DNA of 23,131 nucleotides from UBA2942 sp045127535 (GTDB lineage: Bacteria > Bacillota > Clostridia > Lachnospirales > Lachnospiraceae): the NCBI GenBank assembly GCA_045127535.1, contig JBGVQN010000037.1, positions 1-23,131 on the forward strand, read 5' to 3'. Shown in pieces: positions 7,215-13,753 of this stretch. The position numbers and the translations under genes are program-made. Numbering within the stretch: the stretch's first letter is position 1; each line of letters opens with the position of its first letter. Under the pieces are notes generated by a model. It worked only from the letters and a program-made list of their open reading frames with translations, was not told the origin of the DNA and ran no database searches.

Positions 7215-8534
7215 ATGAAAAAGGTTGTAAAATTTGGTGGCAGTTCTCTGGCAAGTGCAGAGCAGTTCCGTAAGGTTGGAAATATCATTCATAGTGATGT
7301 TGCCAGAAGATATGTAGTACCTTCTGCACCAGGTAAACGTTTTTCAAAAGATACTAAGGTTACAGATATGCTGTATCGCTGTTATGAGCTGGCAGAAGCC
7401 GGAGAAAACTTTGATGCAGAGCTGGAAGCCATTGCAAAGCGTTATCAGGAGATAATTGATGGACTGGAACTGGATCTGTCTCTGGCAGATGAGTTTGCAA
7501 CGATCAAGACTCAGTTTATGTCCTGCGCAGGAAAAGACTATGCAGCTTCCAGAGGTGAGTATTTAAACGGTATTATTATGGCTGCTTATCTTGGCTATAC
7601 ATTTGTAGATGCTGCCCAGGTGATCGTATTTGATAATGAAGGCAACTTCCTGGAAGATGAGACAGATGAAGTATTAGGCAAGCGTCTGGCTGAATTAGAC
7701 AATGCAGTAGTTCCAGGCTTTTATGGCAGACAGTTAGATGGCAGGATCAAGACCTTCTCCAGAGGCGGTTCTGACGTAACCGGTTCTTTGGTAGCCCGTG
7801 CCATCCATGCAGATATTTATGAAAACTGGACAGATGTGTCCGGATTCCTGTTAGCAGATCCACGTATTGTAGAGTCTCCACAGGCCATCCGTACCATTAC
7901 CTATAAAGAGTTACGTGAACTGTCTTATATGGGTGCATCCGTATTACATGAAGATGCCATCTTCCCGGTTCACAAAGAGGGTATCCCGATCAACATCCGC
8001 AACACCAATGCACCAGAGGATGAGGGTACCATGATCGTCCGCAAGACCTGCCGTAAGCCGGAGCATACCATTACAGGTATTGCAGGTAAGAAGGGCTTTG
8101 TAGCCATCAACATCGAGAAGGATATGATGAACAGCGAGATCGGCTTTGGCCGCCGTGTACTGTCCGCTTTTGAAGAAAACGGCATCTCCTTTGAGCATCT
8201 GCCATCCGGTATTGATACCCTGACTGTATTCGTACATCAGGATGAATTTGCTGAGAAAGAGCAGAAGGTACTGTCCCTGTTACAGCAGTATACAGACCCA
8301 GACACCATCGACATCGACAGCGACCTGTCCCTCATTGCAGTTGTAGGCCGTGGCATGAAAGAAAAGCGTGGCACAGCAGCCCGTATCTTCGCAGCACTGG
8401 CACACAACAACATCAACATCAAGATGATCGACCAGGGTTCTTCTGAACTGAACATCATCATTGGTGTAAGAGATGATGACTTTGAAAAGGCAATCCGCGC
8501 GATCTATGACATTTTCGTAATTACAGAACTGTAA
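7215..8534 (+). CDS. Aspartate kinase
   Basis: Aspartokinase phosphorylates aspartate, the first step towards lysine, threonine, methionine and diaminopimelate. This 439-residue enzyme starts with the family signature KKVVKFGGSSLA. The amino-acid kinase domain covers about the first 285 residues (with the conserved FSRGGSDVTGS stretch) and is followed by two ACT-type regulatory domains, the last containing VGRGMKEKRGTAARIF. That layout implies feedback control by an amino acid, but the effector cannot be read from sequence. Two starts are plausible: the ATG at 7203 (after AAGGAAAGG) adds four residues, and the ATG at 7215 (after GGAG at 7205) gives the usual family start; I chose 7215. The gene stands alone. 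Its stop lies 7 bases before the first of the palindromic elements. Confidence 0.92.
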   Translation: MKKVVKFGGSSLASAEQFRKVGNIIHSDVARRYVVPSAPGKRFSKDTKVTDMLYRCYELAEAGENFDAELEAIAKRYQEIIDGLELDLSLADEFATIKTQFMSCAGKDYAASRGEYLNGIIMAAYLGYTFVDAAQVIVFDNEGNFLEDETDEVLGKRLAELDNAVVPGFYGRQLDGRIKTFSRGGSDVTGSLVARAIHADIYENWTDVSGFLLADPRIVESPQAIRTITYKELRELSYMGASVLHEDAIFPVHKEGIPINIRNTNAPEDEGTMIVRKTCRKPEHTITGIAGKKGFVAINIEKDMMNSEIGFGRRVLSAFEENGISFEHLPSGIDTLTVFVHQDEFAEKEQKVLSLLQQYTDPDTIDIDSDLSLIAVVGRGMKEKRGTAARIFAALAHNNINIKMIDQGSSELNIIIGVRDDDFEKAIRAIYDIFVITEL

Positions 8535-8540
8535 GACACG

Positions 8541-8697
8541 ATCAAAAGCAGAAAGCGGGTCATGAGAATCAGGGATTCTATATCAGTGATCATGATCATA
8601 TACGGAAACCCTAGAATCCGTTGTACTTTCACCGAAGTAAGAGCATGCCCTGGGTAAAACGATCTCTGAAGATACCTCTAAGGCGGGTTCCACTTCA
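8541..8697. repeat. Palindromic structured element, copy 1 (degenerate)
   Basis: The right half of the core (8611-8660) matches copy 2 closely: TAGAATCCG, CTTTCACCGAAG, AGAGCATGCCCTGGGT and then AAAACGATCTC. GGATTCTA (8573-8580) pairs with TAGAATCC (8612-8619). The left half (about 8541-8572) is shortened and diverged, with only GATC, AAGCAG and GAAAG recognisable. The apical hairpin is absent. The right arm (8660-8697) is a diverged direct repeat of the right arm of copy 2 (from 8956). The copy begins immediately after the aspartate kinase stop. It reads as a decaying member of the family. Confidence 0.6.
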
Positions 8698-9057
8698 GAC
8701 CGGATGGGGCTGCTGTGGGATGGACGTATGCCTCTCTGGCACCCTGGCTGCCGTCAGGAGTGGAATCCTTGCTTAGAGGTGCCGTCAGGAGATCGTTTTT
8801 AAGCAGGGCTCTTGAAAACGCCGGTTCTTAGGTTTCGTATCATAAAATAAGCTCCATGTCAGAAAGCTTACTTACTGACATGGAGCTTATTTTATGATAC
8901 GAAATCTTAGAATCCGCTGCGTTTTCACCGAAGCGAGAGCGTGCCCTGGGTAAAACGATCTCCTGACGGCACCTCTAAGCAAGGATTCCACTCCTGACGG
9001 CGGTCAAGGCTCCAGGGAGGTATATGTCCATCCCACAGCAGCCCCATCCGGTCTGAA
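8694..9057. repeat. Palindromic structured element, copy 2 (364-base giant palindrome)
   Basis: The left arm (8694-8799) and right arm (8952-9057) are 106-base inverted repeats with only about ten differences, several of which leave G-T pairs. Inside lies a core. CAGGGC (8804-8809) pairs with GCCCTG (8943-8948). GAAAACGC (8814-8821) pairs with GCGTTTTC (8919-8926). The right side holds an unpaired ACCGAAGCGAGAGCGT. At the tip is a perfect 30-bp stem (8833-8862 with 8875-8904) around a 12-base loop. An 11-base direct repeat, GCCGTCAGGAG, occurs twice in the left arm (8750, 8781), and its complement twice in the right. No open reading frame makes sense here. The element fills the space between the converging aspartate kinase and SEC-C genes and ends 12 bases from the latter's stop. 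It could act as RNA, as DNA, or as a mobile repeat; I do not recognise the family. Confidence 0.85.
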
Positions 9058-9069
9058 ATACAGTGAAAA

Positions 9070-9567
9070 TTATTTACCGCAGCACTTTTTATATTTCTTG
9101 CCGCTGCCGCAAGGACATGGATCGTTACGGCCGATCTTCTTGCCCTTTACGATGGTGGTAGAGGAACGCTGCTTCTTGTACAGCTCCTTTCTGGTCTCTT
9201 CATCCAGTAATGCATCCCACTCAGGCAGGTTGTACAGCCAGTCTGCACGTGCAGCTACCATGTTGTAGTACAACTTTTCCTTATCATATACTAAGCTGAC
9301 CTTGGTATCCTCATCCATAGTGTCTAATGGATTTGGAGTCACCAGACTCTCATCAATACCATCTAAGAAGCCTACCATAGTCATCAGTTCTACACCAAAG
9401 TGCTCTGCCAGTTCCTTTACAGTTCCGGTTAAAGGAGCTTCTTCTTTTAAAAGTGCCTGATACATATCGCGCTCAATTTCAAAGTAACGGGTCCAGAAAG
9501 CCTTATACTCAGCTTCTGTGTATTTCGTGTTATCGGCATAACTCTGCCATGTTTCAAATAAAGTCAT
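9070..9567 (-). CDS. SEC-C metal-binding motif protein
   Basis: This is a 165-residue protein with an acidic helical N-terminal part of unknown function (residues 1-140). It ends in a textbook SEC-C motif, GRNDPCPCGSGKKYKKCC (about 146-163), the zinc-binding module found at the end of SecA and of many stand-alone proteins. In SecA this tail contacts SecB or the ribosome. What the motif does here is not known, and there is no SecA sequence. A site containing AGGA precedes the start. It has its own strong promoter (9621-9649) and is on the same strand as nrdD, about 190 bases downstream of it, so any link to ribonucleotide reduction is only positional. Confidence 0.85.
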   Translation of the reverse strand: MTLFETWQSYADNTKYTEAEYKAFWTRYFEIERDMYQALLKEEAPLTGTVKELAEHFGVELMTMVGFLDGIDESLVTPNPLDTMDEDTKVSLVYDKEKLYYNMVAARADWLYNLPEWDALLDEETRKELYKKQRSSTTIVKGKKIGRNDPCPCGSGKKYKKCCGK

Positions 9568-9602
9568 TTGTTTATCCTGCTTTCTTTTCTATCAATATAA
9601 CC

Positions 9603-9614
9603 GGAGCATGCTCC
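9603..9614. promoter_or_regulatory. Perfect palindrome at the predicted SEC-C transcription start
   Basis: GGAGCATGCTCC is a perfect 12-base palindrome beginning about 7 bases downstream of the -10 box (9621-9626) of the minus-strand promoter. The position suits an operator or a leader hairpin. No known regulator motif was recognised. Confidence 0.35.
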
Positions 9615-9620
9615 ATATGC

Positions 9621-9649
9621 ATGATACCGCATCATGGCAGAATTGTCAA
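9621..9649 (-). promoter_or_regulatory. Promoter of the SEC-C protein gene
   Basis: On the minus strand a perfect -35 TTGACA (9649-9644) and a -10 TATCAT (9626-9621) are separated by 17 bases. This is one of the best promoters in the window. It lies between nrdD and the SEC-C gene, so the two are probably separate transcription units. No clear terminator for nrdD was found in 9650-9760. Confidence 0.75.
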
Positions 9650-9760
9650 ACCTGCCAGAGAAAAAAGACTGTGAAATTTTGTGATAATTTTACAGCAGTA
9701 CAGCGGTATTTTGGGTACTTTACCGGAATTGCTGCTGCCGTCCTGCATCAAGATGGGGAA

Positions 9761-11893
9761 TTACATGGATTTGCGATCCCGGATTTCTGCCATTTTAGCC
9801 TCATTCAGCCGGGTATCTCCATGAACTCTGGAAAAGGACAAATATCCGTTCATGCGGTCGATCTTGGTGAGGTTTTTAGAACCGCATACAGGGCAGACTT
9901 CCATTTCCAGCTCTTCATGTCCGCAGTCATCACAGTAGGCCAGAGACAGATTCACTCCTTCATAGAAGCCTAATTTCATAGCCCTGCGAATCAGGGTGCG
10001 GATGGCTTCTTTGTTATAGCTGACAGGGTAACGGACATATTGGATTTTACCGCCGTTACACAAATCCCAGAACCGTCCCTCCAGATCCTGTTTGCGGATA
10101 GGGGAAATGTCCTCAGATACGTGGCAGTGGAAACTGTTGCTGACGTAAGGCCGGTCGGAAACATTTTCTACAATACCGTACATTTGTCTGAACTGTGTTA
10201 CCTGCAGGCCGCACAGACTTTCCGCCGGAGTACCATAAATTGCATACAGGTGATGATCTTCCTCCTTAAAGGCAGCTACTTTGTCATTGATATACTGCAG
10301 CACATCCAGGGCAAATCTGCCATCCTCTGCAATAGATTTTCCGTTATACAGCTCCTGCAGCTCATTTAAAGCGGTAATGCCAAAGGAAGCAGTCATAGGA
10401 GCCAGCAGGGGTTTGATTTTATCTGAAGGGTCTAAGTGCCCGCCGTAAAAACCGCCCCAGCAGTAAGCCAGTGGGTTGGTAGAGGCACGCAGCTCTCCCA
10501 GATATTCATAGGTACGCTTATGCAGACCCCGGATCATCTCCAGATATTCATCCAGCACCTCATAAAAGTCCCTGCATTCAGACCGGGACTTTGCCAGAAT
10601 CATAGGCAGGTGGAGGCTTACTGCACCAATATTGAATCTTCCTATAAATACCGGCATATCATTTTCATCAGCTGGTGCAGCTCCTCCCCGTTCATACCAG
10701 GGACTTAAGAAAGCTCTGCATCCCATGGGACTGACCACCCTGCCATATTTCTGATACATACTTGGTACATATCCTTCTCCGGAAAGAGAAAGCCAATCCG
10801 GATACATGGTCTGGGCAGAACAGGCCACACCTGCCTCAAATACATCCTCATGAGGCGCTCCAGGTCCATGAAGTGCCTCATCATACAAAAAGACGATCTT
10901 AGGAAACAGAACCGGCTTTTTATAACCGGGTTTTCCCTGTCCCTCACGGTGTACATTCAGGAAAGTAATGGAAGCCATTTTTTCAAAGGGCTCAGTACCC
11001 AGGCCAAGCGTCATGGTGACAAATGGATAATCTCCTCTGGAAGAACCTACCGTATTGAGCTTATACTCGATTCCCTGCCAGCCCTGTAAAAATTCCCGCT
11101 TTACTTTATGTGTGGCATACTCTACAGCCAGTTCCTCTCTGCCCTGCCACTCCGGCCTGGTAAACCGCATATATTCTTTATAATACTTATCATAGCTTTT
11201 GGCAGCATATTTCCCCAGCAGCTTATCCACTTCCGGTACGGTAAAGCCTCCATACTGCTGCGCCGCAGTAGCCAGGATCACATCACCCATAATGTCAAAA
11301 GCAGAATCCAGGGTAGTAGGCTCATTGTACCATACATTCCCCATTTCAAATCCCCCGGAGAACACCTCTTCCATATTAAAAAGACAGCAGTTCATGGTAT
11401 CCAGTCTGGCAGACTGGTCATGAATATAAATATAACCATCCTTACAAGCCTGCAGTTCATTCCGGTTTAAGAAAAACTTCCGGTACAGCTCCTTGTTCAG
11501 CTCATTAAAAATCAGGCTCCGCTTGGTAGCCACCAAAGCACTGTCTGTATTGGCGTTGCTCTTATCTCCAATATAACGGATGGACTGGCTTTTGGTATAT
11601 ACATCATCCATCATATGAATAAAATCCTGCTTATAATTCCGGTAATTCCGGTAGCTCTGGGCAACCTCTTCATTGATCTGCTCCAAAGCCCCCTCCACAA
11701 TATTGTGCATCTCCGGAATGGAAATCAGCTCTTTTTTCAGAGACTCAGCCTTTTCCTGGGCATATCGGCAGATAAAATCGATCTCCTCCTGGGAAAAAGT
11801 GTACATCGTCCTTCCAGCCGACTTATTCACCGCCCGGATGATCTTTTCTACATCAAATTTTTCCCTGGTACCATCTTTTTTTAACACCTGCAT
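9761..11893 (-). CDS. nrdD: Anaerobic (class III) ribonucleoside-triphosphate reductase
   Basis: NrdD makes deoxyribonucleotides without oxygen, using a glycyl radical installed by the radical-SAM activase NrdG. This 710-residue protein has an N-terminal ATP-cone (KKDGTREKFDVEKIIRAV, about 4-90), which senses ATP/dATP, then the catalytic barrel. Its C-terminal zinc site is C654, C657, C667 and C670 (CDDCG and CPVCG). The radical-bearing Gly is at about 683 in RMNGYLSFSR. Length matches the family. The start at 11893 (MQVLKKDG) follows AAGGAGG (11908-11902); a longer reading from 11917 would place the ribosome site inside the gene. No nrdG follows, so the activase must be encoded elsewhere. 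Two NrdR-like boxes upstream suggest repression by NrdR. The leader is long (about 165 bases), with no riboswitch recognised. Confidence 0.95.
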   Translation of the reverse strand: MQVLKKDGTREKFDVEKIIRAVNKSAGRTMYTFSQEEIDFICRYAQEKAESLKKELISIPEMHNIVEGALEQINEEVAQSYRNYRNYKQDFIHMMDDVYTKSQSIRYIGDKSNANTDSALVATKRSLIFNELNKELYRKFFLNRNELQACKDGYIYIHDQSARLDTMNCCLFNMEEVFSGGFEMGNVWYNEPTTLDSAFDIMGDVILATAAQQYGGFTVPEVDKLLGKYAAKSYDKYYKEYMRFTRPEWQGREELAVEYATHKVKREFLQGWQGIEYKLNTVGSSRGDYPFVTMTLGLGTEPFEKMASITFLNVHREGQGKPGYKKPVLFPKIVFLYDEALHGPGAPHEDVFEAGVACSAQTMYPDWLSLSGEGYVPSMYQKYGRVVSPMGCRAFLSPWYERGGAAPADENDMPVFIGRFNIGAVSLHLPMILAKSRSECRDFYEVLDEYLEMIRGLHKRTYEYLGELRASTNPLAYCWGGFYGGHLDPSDKIKPLLAPMTASFGITALNELQELYNGKSIAEDGRFALDVLQYINDKVAAFKEEDHHLYAIYGTPAESLCGLQVTQFRQMYGIVENVSDRPYVSNSFHCHVSEDISPIRKQDLEGRFWDLCNGGKIQYVRYPVSYNKEAIRTLIRRAMKLGFYEGVNLSLAYCDDCGHEELEMEVCPVCGSKNLTKIDRMNGYLSFSRVHGDTRLNEAKMAEIRDRKSM

Positions 11894-12012
11894 AAATACA
11901 AAGCCTCCTTCGTACATAAAGGGAAGTCAGAAAACCGCAGCAGCCCAGTGAAGCCCCTTAAGCCTGCCCAATCTCCCAACCCAAAGTCCGTCAGTTTCCC
12001 AAACCATGTCCG

Positions 12013-12059
12013 GCGCAACATATAGTAGCCTATAAACCAAAAAATACTGTATATAGAGA
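12013..12059 (-). promoter_or_regulatory. Tandem NrdR-like boxes upstream of nrdD
   Basis: On the minus strand, TCTCTATATACAGTAT (12059-12044) and CTACTATATGTTGCGC (12028-12013) match the NrdR box consensus ACACTATATATAGTGT at 12 and 10 of 16 positions. Their shared CTATAT cores are exactly 31 bp apart, the three-helical-turn spacing typical of paired NrdR sites. They lie just downstream of a candidate -10 box, a suitable place for repression. NrdR is the universal bacterial repressor of ribonucleotide reductase genes; its own gene is not in this window. Confidence 0.7.
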
Positions 12060-12064
12060 CTTTC

Positions 12065-12070
12065 AGTATA
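12065..12070 (-). promoter_or_regulatory. Candidate -10 box of nrdD
   Basis: TATACT on the minus strand (12070-12065) lies just upstream of the NrdR-like boxes. The matching -35 position holds only a weak TTTTCA, 17 bases upstream. Transcription would start near 12058, within the first NrdR-like box. Confidence 0.4.
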
Positions 12071-12143
12071 CACCAAAAACCCTCTAATGAAAAGAAAAAT
12101 TTTCGTAAAAGCACCCCCATCTCAAGGGATATTTGTCCCCCTC

Positions 12144-12157
12144 CTATCATATGATAG
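12144..12157. promoter_or_regulatory. Perfect 14-base palindrome in the nrdD upstream region
   Basis: CTATCATATGATAG is perfectly self-complementary and lies about 75 bases upstream of the candidate nrdD -10 box, in AT-rich sequence. It could be a regulator site acting on nrdD. It matches no motif I recognise. Confidence 0.3.
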
Positions 12158-12192
12158 ACCAGTTGGGTAACAGTAATATATATGCAATGTCA

Positions 12193-12421
12193 GCGTTCAG
12201 GAACAGGGGCCTCCAGCCAGGGGTAAGGGAATTGTTTTTTAGCAGGACTCTTGAAAACGCCGGTTCTTAGGTGCCAGTAAAAGAGAAGCAGCCGGAAGGT
12301 TACTTCCGGATGATTCTTTTTTGCTGGCACCTTAGCACCGCTGCGTTTTCACCGAAGCGAGAGCGTGTCCTGCGTAAAACAATTCCCTTACCCCTGGCTG
12401 GAGGCCCCTGTTCCTGAATGC
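12193..12421. repeat. Palindromic structured element, copy 3 (229 bases)
   Basis: The outer arms 12196-12238 and 12376-12418 are perfect 43-base inverted repeats, extended by three more pairs including one G-T. They share no sequence with the arms of copy 2. The core is nearly identical to copy 2: the left core (12239-12271) differs at two of 33 bases, and the right core (about 12331-12375) contains the same GCGTTTTCACCGAAGCGAG. The pairs CAGGAC/GTCCTG and GAAAACGC/GCGTTTTC are kept. The tip is a different hairpin, GGTGCCAG/CTGGCACC enclosing CCGGAAG/CTTCCGG. It sits between the divergent nrdD and CotS-like genes, 61 bases before the latter's start, so it is not simply a terminator. Confidence 0.85.
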
Positions 12422-12482
12422 GTCCCCATTGCAAATATAGCCGCTGCCCAAAGAACAGTGGCACTGTGGATGGAGGGTCTGA

Positions 12483-13538
12483 ATGAACGATTATGGGAAA
12501 TCTGTACTGGAACAGTATGATTTGGAATTTGAAAATGTGCGCAGAGGCCGGGGCTGCCTGCTGGCCGAGGCAGGAGATGGAAAGACCTACCGTCTGGTGG
12601 AATATAACAGTTCCAAAGTGCATTTAGAGCTGGAACAGGAAATTTTGCAGTATTTGTGCCAGGAAGGAAGCCTGCAGGTAGAATATTGTATTCCAAACAA
12701 AAACGGATGTCTGTATTCTTTGAACAGAGACCAGGATGGATACGTCCTGCGTACCTATATAGATGCCAATGAGTGCAATACCGCCAGCCAGGGAGAGCTG
12801 CTCATGGCTATGAATGCCCTGGCGAAGTTCCATCTGCTCATGCGCAGCTTCCAGGGAACAGATGTATTGCAGAAGGAATGCTTTGTGGGAATGCCTCTGG
12901 ATCATGAATATGAAAGAAGGCTTCGGGAACTGAGACGTGTAATGGCTTATTTAGGCAGGAAAAAGAAGAAAAATGAGTATGAGCGCAGTATAGAAGAAAC
13001 CATTTCTGCGGTAATCAGTGAGGGCAAAGAGGCTTTGGCAGCGCTAAAAGTCTCTGCCTATGGGGAAATGTATCAGAACTGTCTGGAAAAAGGATGGATT
13101 TGCCATGGGCGGTACCATTATCATAATGTTCGGTTTACCAGAGATCAGGCAGTGATAACCGGACTGGAACATTGCTGCATTCAGGTACAGCTGGTAGATA
13201 TTTATCAGTTTATGAGAAAGGTGATGGAAAAGTGCGGCTGGATGCCGGCTATGGGACAGATGCTTCTGGATGAGTATCAGAAAGTACTGCCCCTGTCCCA
13301 GGAGGAAAAAAGCGTTCTGGCCTGTATGTTCGCTTTCCCGGAAAAATACTGGAAGCAGGTGAATTTCTATTTTAATACCAGAAAGTCCTGGGTATCTGGA
13401 AAAAGTCTGGAAAAATTAGAAAAGGCAGTACGGCAGCAATCCCTGCGGGAAGCCTTTGTCAGGACTCTGTTTGGAGGTGAAAACAGAGGACAGGAAGACG
13501 TGGAAAACCATATAGAAAAACAGCAGGATTGTGAATAA
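12483..13538 (+). CDS. CotS-like spore coat protein (kinase-fold, probably inactive)
   Basis: This 351-residue protein resembles the CotS/aminoglycoside-phosphotransferase-fold family of spore coat proteins found in spore-forming Clostridia and Bacilli. The recognisable part is the catalytic-loop region CHGRYHYHNV (207-216) followed by a VDIYQFMRKVMEKCGW stretch (238-253), typical of coat-associated members. The usual loop is HGD; here the Asp is replaced by Arg (R210), and the following metal-binding Asp region reads LEHCCIQV, so phosphotransfer is unlikely and a structural role is inferred. The tail is rich in charged residues and Gln. A GGAGG site (12472-12476) lies 6 bases before the start. 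No sporulation-sigma promoter could be assigned with confidence. It implies an endospore-forming host. Confidence 0.7.
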   Translation: MNDYGKSVLEQYDLEFENVRRGRGCLLAEAGDGKTYRLVEYNSSKVHLELEQEILQYLCQEGSLQVEYCIPNKNGCLYSLNRDQDGYVLRTYIDANECNTASQGELLMAMNALAKFHLLMRSFQGTDVLQKECFVGMPLDHEYERRLRELRRVMAYLGRKKKKNEYERSIEETISAVISEGKEALAALKVSAYGEMYQNCLEKGWICHGRYHYHNVRFTRDQAVITGLEHCCIQVQLVDIYQFMRKVMEKCGWMPAMGQMLLDEYQKVLPLSQEEKSVLACMFAFPEKYWKQVNFYFNTRKSWVSGKSLEKLEKAVRQQSLREAFVRTLFGGENRGQEDVENHIEKQQDCE

Positions 13539-13660
13539 AGGGGTTAAAAAAGCCTGCTGCTTGTGGAAAAATACAAATTGAAGTAAGATGCAGAAGAATT
13601 GGTCTCATATTGAGGGTGCGCCAGAAATGATAGGATCCTAAAGCGTTCATAAACAAGCAG

Positions 13661-13699
13661 CCTCAGGCACATGATGCAGTTGCCTGAAGCTGCCTGAGG
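13661..13699. other. Inverted repeat between the CotS-like and lipoprotein genes
   Basis: CCTCAGGCA (13661-13669) pairs perfectly with TGCCTGAGG (13691-13699). No T tract follows on either strand. It lies between the two facing genes and may help end or protect transcripts. The rest of 13539-13753 shows nothing recognisable. Confidence 0.4.
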
Positions 13700-13753
13700 T
13701 GTGACACCGGAAAATGGATAACAGGTACGTTCTATTATCAGATGTACAGATAT

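Noticed and set aside
8833..8904. The 30-bp tip hairpin as a simple terminator for aspartate kinase
   Set aside because: No T tract follows on either strand, and it is embedded in a larger conserved structure; copy 3 of that structure lies between divergent genes.
11894..11917. Longer NrdD start at 11917
   Set aside because: It would place the good AAGGAGG ribosome site inside the gene. The ATG at 11893 has proper spacing and gives the usual family start.
11881..12150. Minus-strand open frame overlapping the nrdD leader
   Set aside because: It covers the NrdR-like boxes and promoter and overlaps the start of nrdD in another frame; no ribosome site was found.
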